Below are positions 49,494 through 61,752 of a DNA stretch of 64,000 bases, piece after piece. The translations under genes and the position numbers were made by a program. The notes beneath the pieces are model-generated. The model was not told where the DNA came from. It searched no databases and was given only the letters and a program-made list of their open reading frames with translations. This stretch comes from Sordaria brevicollis. Lineage: Eukaryota; Ascomycota; Sordariomycetes; Sordariales; Sordariaceae. The stretch is taken from assembly GCA_033439795.1 (NCBI GenBank), contig JAUTDP010000011.1, positions 1,116,001 through 1,180,000 of the forward strand. The letters are read 5' to 3'. Each line of letters begins with the position of its first letter. Positions within the stretch are counted from its first letter, which is position 1.

Positions 49494-49936
49494 TGGCAAT
49501 GGCCAAGGTTCGTGTCTGGAATGGTTGGACACTTGTTCTCGGAAGCAGACGTCAAGGGGGTGGCAGATGGTGATATGTAATCAATAGAATGAGGCGAGTG
49601 GCTCATGCAGATTTGAGTCATTTGACAGGAGAGTTCGCGGTTCGGACCCGCTCTAATGTTGTATAGTTTTCTCATAAGATGGTTGTTTGTACGCATTATG
49701 AGTAAAGGTAAGAAATAAAAAGATGAAGAGGCTCGATTAACCTAAGCTATGATTACATCCTTCTAACATGTGACATGAAGCTTCGGGCTGTTGCAGTAAT
49801 AACAGACACTGAATATAGTTGCTGAATCTAACAGATGACTCTTCCACATAATAAAGCTAACAAGACGTCAAACAGCAAAGCGAAAATATGCTTTCTCATT
49901 AGAGACACCAGCAATTGGATACTCCTTTCCCTATTC
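49494..49936. other. convergent intergenic region
   Basis: Between the stops of the hydrolase gene and the large minus-strand gene. AATAAA at 49714-49719 could serve the hydrolase transcript. A short T-arm-like hairpin lies near 49635-49652 but does not make a tRNA. Confidence 0.5.
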
Positions 49937-52900
49937 TTACACATGACCGGCGGCAATCTCCTGGATTGACAGCGAGTTCTCCGGTTGAGATTTCCGCTTG
50001 TTTGTTTGTTGGGGAAGCACTAGCGCACTGTCACCCGACTGCTCTGTCTCATCAGTGATCTGAGAATCATTCGGGCCGCTCCAGGTGTTGTACTTGGAGG
50101 AGCCAGAAGTATTCACTTCATTCCGACTTTCATCATTCTCATCGGAGAATCTGACCTGATGTGTCTTCAGCACCAAGGTCGTGTCGCTCTTGACCGAGCT
50201 CAAATCGGTGATCTTGATCTCTGGCAGAGCTGCGTTGCTCAACATGGGAATAGACGATTGACGTCTAGATTCTGGTGAGTTTGAGCGCGGAAAGGAGTGG
50301 AAGGAAGCGTCATTCAGAGAAGGGGAAGTGAGTGGCGTAGCAAACTTGTCAGTGGCAGCTGAAGAGTCCTGTCCTCGACTCCTGGGTAGGGTTCCTGGTG
50401 TAGTCAAATTCCGGTGGCTGCCCCCATTGGACTCGCTGATATCACCCAAACCAGCGGAGCTGACCCCCCAGGACCCTCGTCCATCCTCCACCTCACCCTG
50501 TACTGACCTCTTGAATCGCCTAATCTCTCGTCCCAATGCTTCGAGTTCTCGATATCCAGCTTCATTAGGATGGAGTGCAAGTTCCGGGTATTCCATGTTG
50601 ACTCTCGCCTGATCACTGCAAGAAGCCTCCGATGATCTCCGGCCGTGAACAAATTTGTTGAGGCTGGACTTTAGAGCCTTTCCGAGTTTGCTCGACATCG
50701 AATTCTTTTGACGATGACCCTTTACCCCGTTATGATGGCGGTTGGAAATGGCTTCAACATTTGGCGTCCGCGTATCCTCTTCGGTTGACAATGTACGAGG
50801 TGCCGATTGCTTCAGCGAACCATCATCGGTATTCGAGTGATCCCCATTGCGTTCCGCGCGGTTGTGCGAAGGAAACCTTGCCCATGCCTCGGGGAACTTT
50901 CGATGCTTCTGCGGCTCGCGCTCATGACTGTCACGCGAGAGCCTGTCTACCGCTTCATCATTCGAAGCACCATTGTTAGGTGCGAGATCGCTCTGACGTT
51001 CCTGGACAGGCAGTTCAGCCAACATGGACGCTGTATGACTGCTTTGATCTTGGACGGTGGGGCGTCCTCCTGCGCGTGGGTAAGGATAATAAGTCTGCTT
51101 GAGCGGAAGATCAGATGCGCTGAAGTCCAAAGCAAAGAGACTGTTGCTGCGTTTCTTTCCGGCACCTCCGTGGCGTCTACAAATCTCCTCTCTGACTGCA
51201 GAGTGCCAAAAATCCGCTGCGATTTCGTCACTTTCCGATAGGCGAAATTCGCTCCCTAAACGAAGCGACTGAGGGCCGACATCACTAAGCGTTGACTTTT
51301 TATGCTTTCGAGGATCAGGAAGGCGCAGTGTAGACGGTACTGGCGCTCTCTGCTCGTCATCTATGTGGCCGTCGAAGGTTGTTGGAGGAAACTTCACTCG
51401 TCGGGGCAGGCTCAGATGCAATCGTGCCAGTAACGAGCGCTTCGAAGGCTCGGGGCGTAGCTTCTTAGGGTCGGCGGGTTTATCGAACCGTTTGGCGATA
51501 CTGGACGGCGCCCCAGGTCCCAGATGAAACCGAGCAAAGCCCCTCTCCACCATGTTGAGCTTTGGCATCGACTGCCGTTTGTTCACAGTTTCTGGTGCTG
51601 CGCCCGGAGACAGAGCATCAGTGGCTCCATTGCGAGGGTTGTCGAGCGAGCTTCTTCCGGTAGCCGTGTTCGAATTGCTTTCACTGAAGGGATTGGGCGA
51701 AAGGAGCCCTACAACTCATTAGCATATCGAAGAGCAATTGTGTCGGGTGGATTACTCACATCGCAATGGTGTCGCAGCAAACAAGTTATTGGAGCCCATG
51801 GCATCTGACGGTAGATGCGAGGAAGAAGTTCCAGCGCTGGGGTCAGCGCTATGTCCAGCTGAAGGATATGCTGATGATGGGTTCGTATCGAGGCCAGCGT
51901 GACCGTTGTGCTGCCTTTTTGATGTTTCAGATCCGTATGCAGCTGTCTGTTCAGAGCTTTCGTGTCTCACCGAATACCTACGAACAGTATTATGCTCCGA
52001 CTCGGTGTGTGCAGGGGACTCCTCAGGGGTATTGAGAGTTTGTGTAACTAATTGGCGATGGATATCCATGTCATGAAGATGGACAATCTCGGGACGCTGG
52101 AGACCAATGTCACCAGCAGCATGGTTTGGTATCGAGCTGCATCTCTTCAGCATGACCACTTTGGCGTGTTCGACGCTCACTTCAGGTTCGCCGTCTCTAT
52201 CCGAAGTCCTACCCAGAGAAATCGATGGCGAACCGGACTCAAGGCCCTGGCTTCTAAGCCAGATACCCATTGGCGACTGATCCAACACACAAGGAGTTGC
52301 GTTCCCAGGCGTGCGGACTGGGGAAGCACGTGGACGAGTCTCTGACTTGGATCGGCGTAGCAGCGGTGCCGAGCGTGAAGTAGCGGCTTTGGAAGCTGCT
52401 GCTTTGAGGAAGGACTCGGCGTCTTTGGATGAACCGTCTTGATCGATGAAGCTCAGAAAGTCTTCAAGTTGGGTAGCGCTGTAGGAAAGTCTCCAGGAGC
52501 CCAGTGAAGAAGTGTCAATCGTATTTGAATAGCGCTGTGGACCCAGGACCGGAGAAGCTGGCATCTCCGGAAGTGAATTGCGTTCTCGAATTGGCTTCTG
52601 GCTGTGAACAAGCGTAGGATATTGGAGACTGTTTGCCCGCGGTCGACTGTTCTCCTTTTTTGAAGCAGAAAGTGGCTTTCCTGACGGGGAAACGCTGACA
52701 CCGGACTGTGCGATGGTTGAAATGGTCGTGTCAGGCTGAGCCTCCTGCTCTTCTTGAGGTACTGCGAACTCCAGCGTGTCGCGCGGTCCTCCACCGGGAA
52801 GGTAGTCAAGTGAAGGGGGTCTTGGCGGAGGCAGGTTAGAGGACACTTCACTCTGGGAGCGTTCGTGGGATTGCTCGATGCGGAGTTCCTCTTGTATCCT

Positions 52901-53386
52901 TTTGTGCATCAGTCGCTTGAGCTCTGCCCGTCGCTGCCTTTCCTCCTCGCTGCTTCCAACGGCCGAGCGAGACTTTTTATTTGGTAGCGAGTCTTGGGAT
53001 AAGTGACGACGGATGTTTTCTTTAACGAGCTGGAGAGTGCTGGTACTCTTACTGGGCTCAGTTGACCTACCCGGTAGATCGTCATCGGAGTCTTCCACGA
53101 CGAGGTCGCTCAAGTCGGCTGGTCCGATGGGGATGATAACGGAGGGTGAGGCTAGTTGGAATGATGCCCCAGATTTGCTGGAAGAGTCTCGGTGGGCGTC
53201 AACAGAGAGGGGAATAGCTATGACTGGGTTGGATGTAAGTGGCCCTGCAACAGGTAAGCGAGCAGGAGGAGGCGGTGATGGAAGTTCATCCGCCGTTGGT
53301 TTTGGAGTTTGAGTCTGAGGGCTCAATGTCGACGGCGTTGCTGTCTTGGGAGGGCGAGGTACGCCACAACAGCAAAAGACCGTCAT
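49937..53386 (-). CDS. large low-complexity protein of unknown function
   Basis: Two exons, 53386-51760 and 51708-49937, with a 51-bp intron (GTGAGT at 51759, branch GCTAATG, TAG ending at 51709) in phase 1, giving 1132 residues. The two long open frames join in frame across this intron. The N-terminus MTVFCCCGVPRPP has three Cys in a row near the start, a likely palmitoylation site that could tether the protein to a membrane. Most of the chain is Ser/Pro/Arg-rich and predicted disordered. A conserved-looking basic/acidic helix (SEEERQRRAELKRLMHKRIQ, about 145-165) and EIKITDLSSVKSDTTLVLKT near the C-terminus stand out. I recognise no domain. Similar uncharacterised proteins occur in Sordariomycetes to my knowledge, but I cannot name a function. 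A start in exon 2 is not supported, as the frame there begins at GTG. Confidence 0.75.
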
Positions 53387-54165
53387 CGCTTACGTTCGAG
53401 ACTGCTATGTCGAGATGAAGCAGCCGGTCATTAGCCGCTAATGGGGTGTAACCTTGATGGTGGTCCGTGGCTTGTCAAAGTTGCAATGTTTCCAAAAAGG
53501 TGGTCTTGTCGTTCTCGCTGTGAAGGTTTAGACACCACAGGGCCATCAAGACCCCTGAGGTGCAGTTCGAAGTAAAGATGCGAAAAGGGAGAGCTTGACA
53601 ACAAGACATGGGGTGGAGGAGGAGAGGGGAAGCTGGTGAGAAGAGCAAACCAGTTACACAGAGTGAGTGACAAGTCGAAGTTGGCAGATGTACCAAGTAG
53701 AAAAGCAACAGCGGCCCAATTGTCCGGGAGTCATGGCCAAGACACTTGCTCTTCAAGTTGACGAAGAATATGAAGTAGCAAAGGTGCAGAGGGGTCAAAG
53801 GTTCCTCAAGCTTCCGACCTCAGAAATATCGTGCGACTCCGGGGAAGAGCTGTGATTGGGCCCAGGGAAAGAACTTCAAGTTCAGTGACGAAATCAACGG
53901 GAGTGTGAGTATGAACACTTTCAAACCCATCATCGCTCTTTCCCTCTTATCTCACTTCGGTGTCTTGACGGCAAGTGCCTGGAATAAGTTGTCTGCCTTG
54001 GCCGTAAAAGGTGCAACAACGACTTCAGTAACGTGAACGGCAAGTGCAACTCACCTCGGGAAATAACGATGAAAGACGGAAGTCGCGAAACTTAAGCTGC
54101 ATGCATTAGCTCATCTATCAATATCTCGGCCTTCTCCCAGCTGAGTAAAAATTCATCAGACCCTC
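53387..54165. promoter_or_regulatory. upstream region of the large minus-strand gene and 3' flank of the phosphatase gene
   Basis: About 0.78 kb between two minus-strand genes. It must hold the promoter and 5' leader of the gene starting at 53386 and the 3' end of the phosphatase transcript. Short open frames here lack family features, and no repeat or RNA gene is visible. Confidence 0.45.
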
Positions 54166-55484
54166 TCAGTTCGCCCTCGCCGGTTTGTAAACAGGCATAT
54201 TCTTCGCCCCATCAAACACCTTTCCACTCCCATCATACGGCGTCTCCCACGGCGTCCCATCCGGGACATGCCAGATCTTCTCCACCGCAGGCAACGGTCC
54301 CCTTCCACCGGCACCGCCCAATCTCCAATTCGGGATAGGAATCGGCAACCAAGTCTCGTTGTGCAAAAAACCCGGATACGACAGCGAGTTATCCAGCGTC
54401 GCCAGGTTCGTCGGGTCCCTGTTCCCTCCGTACCTGGCCGTCTCCGCCGCGAACCGGAACACGTTCGCTCCGACGTCGTACCGACCCAGATGGGGCAGGC
54501 CCCAGTTATTTTGTATGGATGACAAGATGCTGTAGTGCGTGTAAAAGGTGTCGTCCTGCGTGCCTCTGAGCTCCTCGGGGATGGCGTTTCCTAACAACAA
54601 AGAGACAATGTGGTTGGGCTCTTCATAGGTCTCGGATTCGTCGAACGTCAACAGGATCAGCGTCCGCTCGTTGAAAGCGTCGTCTTTGAGCAGAGGTTGC
54701 AGGAACTCATGCGACCACTCGGTTGCGGTCTCGAGCGACGTGTTGTGTCCGTCGTGCATCATGTTGGGCGACATGAACACAAATTGGGGCACTCGCTTGG
54801 CGGTAAAGTCGTCGTGGAACTCGTTGAAGGAGTTTAAGCAGAGCAGGCGGGTTCCGTTGTTGGTGACGCTGTCGAATGAGACAAAGGGACTTGATAGAGA
54901 GAGATAACGGAGGTTAGTTAGTGCTATGGTAGTAAAAAGAGGGGGATGGATCTTGTGCAAGGTGTTTCGGGTCGATATAAACTTACTTGTGCTTGCGGAC
55001 ATAATCCCACCCGCCGTTGCCCGTGGTACCATCGCTGTAGTTACCCATGAAGCCCGGGCCGGGCATGTCCTCAAAGTATCCGCCCCATGAGATGTTGCGG
55101 GTGTCGAGCAGGTCGACTACCGTTGACACATTCTCGGGTACTCTGACTTCATTGTCATGGTTGAGGCCGAAGTAGTCACCGGCGATGGCAGCGAGGTAGT
55201 TTGGCTGGCTTGGATGTGTGTGAGCATAGTATCTGGTGAGTGAGACGCCGTGCTTCTTCAGGTCGGCAAGACTCTTGTCAACCGCGGCCTTGGCGAAGTC
55301 CTATGTGAAGAGTCAGTCAAGTTCTTGACAATAAGTATCACGGAGATGAACTCACCTGGTTCTCTAGCCAAATGGTGATGAATCTGTCAAAGACCTTTCC
55401 CTTGACGATATCAGATGCAGCGCCCACGGTGTATGGTAAGGCTGCCAGGCCGCCGACAAGGGCAGCGAAGAAGGAATTTCGCAT
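54166..55484 (-). CDS. secreted acid phosphatase / phosphoesterase family protein
   Basis: Three exons: 55484-55356, 55300-54987 and 54889-54166 (introns 55355-55301 and 54986-54890), phases 0 and 2, giving 388 residues. Residues 1-22 (MRNSFFAALVGGLAALPYTV..) form a signal peptide, so the enzyme is secreted or in the cell wall. Family motifs of the phosphoesterase clan (phosphate-repressible acid phosphatase and phospholipase C-like) are WLENQ at the expected N-terminal site (39-43), THPSQPNYLA (71-80), KHNPFVSF spanning the second intron (146-152), FHDDF and VPQFVFMSPNMMHDGH (171-195), and TFDE (228-231). The conserved Asn, His and Asp residues are in place. The likely role is to release phosphate from organic esters under phosphate shortage. 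The exact substrate is unknown. Several N-x-S/T sites fit secretion. Confidence 0.88.
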
Positions 55485-56396
55485 TGTATCTTGATCGTTT
55501 CGTCGGTCTCAACACATGCTCTGGCACTTCCCAATCGAGAAAGGTTGTGATGAAAGAACGAGCTCACTATTTCGATCTTCTCATGCTCTTGTGTTAAATT
55601 CTCACATAAAAAACACAATTAAAACCACGTCGCAGTCGGCAGTAGTCGCAGCAGAACAGTCGCCGCCAAGCACCCTGCAAGAAAATAAATCTAGACCCCG
55701 TTTATTCGGCCGCCTTACCACAGTTGTATTAATGCACAGCATGTAGTGCAGTGTGGTGTGCACTACGACTCGGACGGCCGACCCCGAAACCGAGTCGAGT
55801 CGGTCGCTCCTGGTTGGTTGGTGTCACCATGTTCACTTTTGCGGTAATACTGATGGGCGAGACGGCCAAGTTGGAGAGGTTGTAACTGAGAATCAACTTC
55901 AGCATCTTTATCTCAATCTCTATCTCAAAGATCCTCGAAACTCATGATCGATTCTCCATCGCGAAGTGGTCGTCTCCAACATCTCATTCCCCACTCCCCA
56001 GCCCCTGGCTTCATCTCGACGGACCATCCCATGAAGCCAAGATAAGGCACTAACAGATCTGCATCAGGCTTCACCGCCAATACTGTTAGTGTCCTGTGAT
56101 GATGTCGTCATTGTGACTGCGGCCATTTGGAGTTCTGGACCCCTATCAGGCACGATTCACAGTTCGCAACAGCGGTCCCCTGTAGACTTTGTTCCAGCAG
56201 TCAGCACTGACTGCGCTGCACCTCGCCCCGCATTGCCCCGGACTCAGGTCCATCGAAGAGACAGACAGTCGCGTCGTCGCGTCTCCCCGCATTGGCATCA
56301 CATCTTCCACGTGAAAGTCAACTTCCAAAACTTCCCCTCTCGTCGCCGGAGTTAACAGAAGTCTGGCTGGCAAAGGAACGGAATAGAGAGAAGACG
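55485..56396. promoter_or_regulatory. divergent promoter region of the phosphatase gene and dad1
   Basis: About 0.9 kb between two start codons facing away. It holds no supported gene. If the phosphatase is phosphate-regulated, binding sites for the phosphate regulator (CACGTG-like) would be expected here. CACGTG is present at 56309-56314, close to the dad1 start, but a single hexamer is weak evidence. Confidence 0.4.
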
Positions 56397-56905
56397 ATGG
56401 CATCCCAAAACTTCCTCGGCGCCTCCATCACCGGCGGAACCCGCGAAAAGAGCTACTTCGAACAGCAGCGCGAGGCGCTAATCGGGGAGATTGCCAACAG
56501 CTTTGAGCATGTGCTGGCCAATATCAATAAGCTGAATCGTTCGCTGGAGGCTGTCATAACCGTACGCTTATTTAACCCCCGTTCCCTTCCCATTTTCCCT
56601 TTTCTTCCAGGATGATGCATGGTTTGGGGCTAATAGGCGATTCGGTTGGGAAACAGGTCGGAAACGAATTCTCCTCCGTCGAAGCCCTCTGGTCGCAATT
56701 CGAGAATGTCATGGCGAAAGACCCCGAAGAGCAGCAGGGACAACAAGCGCAGCAGCAGCAGCAACAACAACAGTCAGAACCAGGAGCGCCGGCCGCACAA
56801 CAAGAGCAAGGACAGCAAACAGGACAAGAACAGGGACAGGGAGACGAGGATGATACCAAGATGGAGGTCGATGAGGAGGATAGTAGGATTAAGATGGAGA
56901 GGTGA
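56397..56905 (+). CDS. dad1: DASH complex subunit DAD1
   Basis: Two exons, 56397-56561 and 56657-56905, with a 95-bp intron (GTACGC to CAG, branch-like GCTAATAGG) in phase 0, giving 137 residues. DAD1 belongs to the DASH/Dam1 complex that rings microtubules and couples kinetochores to depolymerising ends. Residues 18-80 carry the family signature: [23 protein letters not shown], then [12 protein letters not shown] at the exon end joined to [19 protein letters not shown]. The join reproduces the 'SLExIIxVGxEFxSVxxLWxxF' core. From about 84 on, the tail is Gln-rich (a run of eight Gln near 90) and then acidic, longer than in yeast Dad1. An alternative acceptor at 56610 would change the frame and lose the core, so it is unlikely. 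Confidence 0.93.
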
Positions 56906-57719
56906 ATCAGGCGACGACCATGACTACGAACTACAATAAGTGCGAACGATGGAACGAAAAGTGGGATGGAACAAGCATGATCGAGGCATGACGGATATTC
57001 ATGGGAGGGGAACTACGGAAACAAAGGCGTCATGAGGAGTTTACTACTTGCACGGAGAACAATGAAAGACGGCATAAAGATACCCAGGTAGGACAGGAAA
57101 TGGAAAAAATAATAGAGGTTCACGTTCAAGAAAGCTTGGGTCAAAGAATGAGGCGCTGGTATGATTCTCATTAACGTCTATCTGATAGCGTGCTAAAATG
57201 TCTCCTCGTCTATAAAGCGAAAACTCGGTAGCAAGACACTGAGTAAAAGCAGATCGTGAAGGAAGGTTTTGCTCTTCCACCTCTTTTTAAGACGTCAGAC
57301 CCATGGGGGAGCTGGGATGACGAGATGCTAAGATGGATTCGGAAACCCGTCTCGGCTAAGAATGGTGTTTGTGTTTGTATGTTTTTGGTGTGTCCGAATC
57401 GATGTGTCAGGCGCTGTTCGAACACTGTCAAAAGGGCGTTGCTGGCGATACTGGGCATCAGGGCATTGGTATCCGGAGAATCGCTGCTTCGGGTCCATGT
57501 CTACCGAGACTGGTCTTGTGCGGAATTCCGCCTCTCGAATAGGCCATTGCCTTCTCTTTCCCTTTTTCCCAAGATGATGGTCTCATATCATGGCTGTCAT
57601 CATGTCTGGATCGAGTCTTCTAAACTTGCTCTGTGCGAAGGAAAGAAATGTTAAGCAATGATGCCTTCACCAAAGCGTGGTTGGGCAGGGGCAATATGGG
57701 TGATGCATGTGTGAATCGC
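56906..57719. other. convergent intergenic region
   Basis: About 0.8 kb between the 3' ends of dad1 and elongin C. Short open frames on both strands have no family features. No RNA gene seen. Confidence 0.5.
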
Positions 57720-58282
57720 TCAGTGTGGCTTACTGTCCATTCCGAGGTAATCCGCGGCAACGACGAGCTCAAGGCAGTTCTCAACGGGTATCTCCATATC
57801 AGGAACGTCCTCGCGGTCACGGTACTTGTACCAGTAATGGAAATACTCGACCACCTTTTCGAGGATGACGCCACTAGAGAGGGAATGGTTAACATCGGAG
57901 TCTTGGGATTTTAAACGTGCGGGCCAAGCAAGTTTCGTGTCGTGAAAAGCTATCAGATCAAGTGTAGTTGATAATCAAGCAGTCCATGCCACCTTTTTTG
58001 AAAAAGGGTAAAGCTGGTCTGTCATAAAGAACGCAGCAAAACATTTTTCATCACGCAGCTTGTTGTGATGGAGAGTAGGGTGAGACCGGGAGGAAGAAAA
58101 ACTTACTTGATGTCCTGGAGCTCGCAACGACCGGTCCTGGCCTCGGTCATGTTGTTACGCAGCATACCTTTTATGTAGTCACTGCATAGGGTCGCCTCGC
58201 GCAGAACCACAAACTCGAACCCATCCTTGGAGACAAGGGTGATGTACTTGCTGGCGCCGCCGTTACCGTTGGTGGCGTTCAT
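57720..58282 (-). CDS. elc1: elongin C (Skp1/BTB-fold ubiquitin ligase adaptor)
   Basis: Two exons, 58282-58107 and 57873-57720, with a 233-bp intron (GTAAGT at 58106, TAG ending at 57874) in phase 2, giving 109 residues, the usual size of elongin C. The sequence follows the family: KYITLVSKDGFEFVVLREATLCSDYIKGML at 12-41, ELQDI then NGVILEKVVEYFHYWYKYR across the splice, and EIPVENCLELVVAADYLGM near the end. Elongin C bridges BC-box proteins (and elongin A) to a cullin, mainly in nuclear ubiquitin ligases acting on RNA polymerase II and others. The start ATG at 58282 gives the normal N-terminus. A longer frame upstream is not family-like. The intron is large for this window. Confidence 0.93.
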
Positions 58283-60621
58283 CTTGCGTGTCTGGTTTCC
58301 GCGCACTTGAGCAGCTGGTTGGGTGGTAGTAAAAAATGAAGATCCTGATAGGATGGAGGAGTGTTGCAAATTAGTAGCAGTGAAGTATCGTCCCGTGAAT
58401 CTTCTCGCAATCGTCAAATGTTGTTGTTTCGACGATGATTGTGTGTAACAGTGAGAAAGGGAGATTGTCCAGTGCCTGGTTTTGTTTGTTGCAAAGTTGC
58501 CCCTCAACGCGTGCCAAACGCGGTTTGCAGAACAATGGGCAGAAATTTTGGTTGTTTGGCGGGAAAGACCCAAGGGAAGTGGAAAGTGGAAAGAAAAGAA
58601 CGTGAGAGAAGCGGCTGACGACAGTGAAAGAACCCGCAGTCAGTGCTTGCAGTCGGACCCGCAACACCCCGGAGCCGATGATAAGCCGGCCGGCCGGCCA
58701 GAGTGGAAATGCTCAGTGACGCACAGGCCACATAATTTTTACCTAAGCTCATCCTTGAAGCTTGGAGCTCTCGTTTCTTGGCGAGCTTGGTCCAGTTCGT
58801 TCGCCAGTTCGTCCAGTCTGGACGACAAAGTGGGTCTTTTTTCCCCTTACCAACCTCCCAGCCTCCTCGAGTTCCCAGCTGAACATGGACAGATACATGT
58901 GGCTATGGATGATAGGCCTCCGCAAGTGGTCTCGGGAACGAGAAAAGACGCACACACACACAAAGGAAAGGAAAGGAAAGGGTGTGTTTTGAATTTTTTT
59001 CTCCTCAAAAGAAGATGTCCATATGATGTGCTGCTATTGCGACTTGCGGATGCGATTCGGTACCTGCATTAAAACAGGCTTTCCCGGATGCACTCTCTAG
59101 ACGCTCTGACGATCGACCAACGCGATCTCTTGGAGTGGACCAGGTTTGTCTTTGGAGGGCCAATTTTAGCACTGTTTTTCCAAGGCCGAACCGCTGTTTG
59201 AGCAAGGCTGCGGTCGTCTGTCTGCAACTCTGTAAACAAGTGCGAGTCTGTCTGGTGAGAGGGTTGAACAGTCAAGGTTGTGTCATCGCCAAGCAAGTTT
59301 GACTGCAATTTGTACGAAGGACTGAAAGTAAAGAAAGCCAGCCAATCCAAGGCAAAAGGGGAAAGCGGTTGCCCCGCCGACAGCCAGCAGTTTACAAACT
59401 ACACGCCCTCCTGAAGTAAAGTGCTGGCTGGGGATGGACTTTGCCCACCTATCTGGTCTGGAGTGAGGCGCCTGCTGCTGCTGCTGCCCTGCCACTGCCT
59501 GCCTCCATCCCGCTGGCTGAGTGCAGTGCTGCTTGTGCTTGACATTGATTGCCTTGCTTCCATTGACCTGACCCGGCCTTACAAGGGCCTCCATATCCAC
59601 CCACAACAACCAGTGTTCGGTTCAGTCCACTCTTTCCGCTGTCTCTCACCATTCCCATTCGCACACCACCTGGCACTCCCTTCTCCAACAACCCCTCGAT
59701 CAACATTGATTGACCGCCGCGATACGATAAGCATTGGACGGAGGCCCAAATCAACATCCTCCTCTCCCCCAATTCGTCTCCTGCTTGTACTGTCAGTGCT
59801 TGACCGCCTTGGCCGTTGTTAGCACCGCAGTCCGCAATCCTAGCAGGCGCCCCCCGTCACCATCTTCAATTCGCGCTTTCCAAGTTACCCTTTGCGACTT
59901 CCCAAACTCGAGACCGATCCTTCGACCGCAGCTACCAAATTTCTGGAAAGAAAGAACGAACCGATCAGTCAGGACGTCTTGTTGCAACTGAAGCCGGCAG
60001 GAACCAGCCATTGTCACTCAGTCACCAACCAGTTCAGCTCTCCCCGGCAGCCGGAAATCGCAAAAAGTGGAAGTCAGGCACCACAACAAAAGATTCCCGT
60101 CTCCATCCACTTTCTCCGCCATTCGCTCCTTGCGTTGCGCATTTTCACAGCAACAATTTCCGCACTGCCGCTTTCTCCCAACTCGGTGTGAGTAAGCTTT
60201 GCTGCCTTTCAGTGCTGCTTTGTTTTGAATCCCTTCTTCGCATCTGCACCACAATCTTTGCCTACCCGCCTCTGCCTGCCCAAGGTACACCCATACCGAA
60301 TTATCACCACGAAAGAGAGAGAGAGCAAGCAACAACCACCAAAACCAAAAGCTCCCAATACAAACCGTTTCCGCTCGTTGACGAGTTGTCGTTTTTGTGT
60401 GGCTTGGGGAAAGAGTTCAGTCAAGTTGGGAAAACCGTACGAAAAGGCCGTACCGTTGCCGGACGCTAAAACCAACGCCAACTTTAACGCCGTCAGAAAA
60501 CGAAAAGTTACGGGGGGGCGGTGACCGGATAACAAAAACAAACACACCATATTCTCTACCATCCCTCACCTGCCCGCAAATACCATACACACCTCAGCCT
60601 CGTCCTTTCAGCTAGCAAGCA
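58283..60621. promoter_or_regulatory. divergent promoter region and long rho4 leader
   Basis: About 2.3 kb between the start codons of elongin C and rho4. The right part (59400-60620) is rich in C and T with many ACC/CCA blocks, as in long fungal 5' leaders of developmental or cell-wall genes. Short repeats are present: CCGGCCGGCCGG near 58687, a CA run near 58951, and (GGAAA)n near 58962-58979. Open frames such as 59816-60469 have poor protein features and are likely leader sequence. Confidence 0.45.
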
Positions 60622-61752
60622 ATGTCGTCGTCAAACAAGTTCCGCAGCTCACACCACTATCATTCGCAGTCGGTGTCATCCATCCTAGACAGACACGATA
60701 GCGCCAGCCCCGGAGCAGGAGTCCAACGGCGACCGACCACCACCTCGTCATACAATTCCACTGGTAGCGCCAGCCGACGAGTACCACGCGACAACGGGAC
60801 GAGATCGAGTGATGGGACTGTGAGTACCATGATGAGCACCACATCGTCGACAGGAAGAGAATCAGCAGCAACAACGGCCATGACCGAGGGTCCGGCCTAC
60901 TCCAAGAAGGTGGTGGTCGTGGGTGATGGCGGTTGCGGAAAGACATGTCTTTTGATCAGCTACAGTCAGGGTTACTTCCCAGAGGTATGACGTTCTTTTT
61001 AAAAGTACAGCTTGGCTGGGTTGGCGCTAACAATAGTGTCGCAAACAGAAATATGTCCCAACCGTCTTCGAAAACTACATCACCTACCCGACACATCCAC
61101 CGACCGGTAAGACCGTCGAGCTCGCCCTATGGGATACTGCCGGCCAAGAGGAATACGACCGTCTGCGACCGCTCTCATACCCAGAAACCGATCTTATCTT
61201 TGTCTGCTTCGCCATTGATTGCCCCAACTCTCTTGAGAACGTAATGGACAAGGTTAGCTTGGCCATCTTTTGCTACCCCTCCTCCTTCTATTATCTTGCT
61301 AACACACCTCCCAGTGGTACCCCGAGGTCCTCCACTTCTGCCCCTACACGCCTCTCATTTTGGTCGGCCTCAAGTCCGATCTCCGCCACAAGAAGACATG
61401 CATCGACATGCTCAAGACACAAGGTCTCACACCCGTCACCACCGAACAAGGTCTTGCCGTCGCCAAGAAGATGGGCGCCCAGTACATGGAGTGCTCGTCA
61501 AAGGAGATGAAGGGTGTCGAAGAGATTTTTGAGCAGGCTATTCTCACAGTTGTCGCCAACGACAGGAAAACGCTGGAACAGGAAGCCGCAAACGGCATGC
61601 TAGGCGGCACAACGTCAAGCGGAAAGGGCAGCGGAATCTCGTTCAGCAGTGGCGACAAGCCCAGTGGGATAGGGCCCGTCAAGGCGGCTGGTGTGGGTGG
61701 AACCGTTGTTCCGATTGTGAAGAAGAAGAAGAGAAAGTGCGGTATGATGTGA
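60622..61752 (+). CDS. rho4: Rho-type GTPase RHO4
   Basis: Three exons, 60622-60984, 61049-61252 and 61315-61752, with introns of 64 and 62 bp, both in phase 0, giving 334 residues. The first about 90 residues are a Ser/Thr/Arg-rich extension. The G domain has P-loop GDGGCGKT (101-108), switch [10 protein letters not shown] (123-131), [17 protein letters not shown] (149-165), the base-binding LKSDLR near 208-213, and [14 protein letters not shown] further on. The C-terminus has a basic KKKKRK run and the CAAX box CGMM for prenylation. The N-terminal extension and the LKSD motif are those of fungal Rho4. In filamentous fungi RHO4 with BUD3 as exchange factor directs formins and the contractile ring at septa. 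A second ATG at codon 87 could give a short form. Confidence 0.94.

Noticed and set aside
49575..49665. tRNA-like element with a T-arm GCGG-TTCGGAC-CCGC
   Set aside because: The loop lacks the conserved A58, no anticodon arm can be formed, and the acceptor pairing is imperfect.
56562..56610. Alternative shorter intron in dad1 ending at 56610
   Set aside because: It changes the frame and destroys the [12 protein letters not shown] core of DAD1.
59816..60469. Plus-strand open frame of 217 codons upstream of rho4
   Set aside because: Low-quality composition, begins at a non-ATG start, overlaps other frames of equal quality, and lies in the probable rho4 leader.
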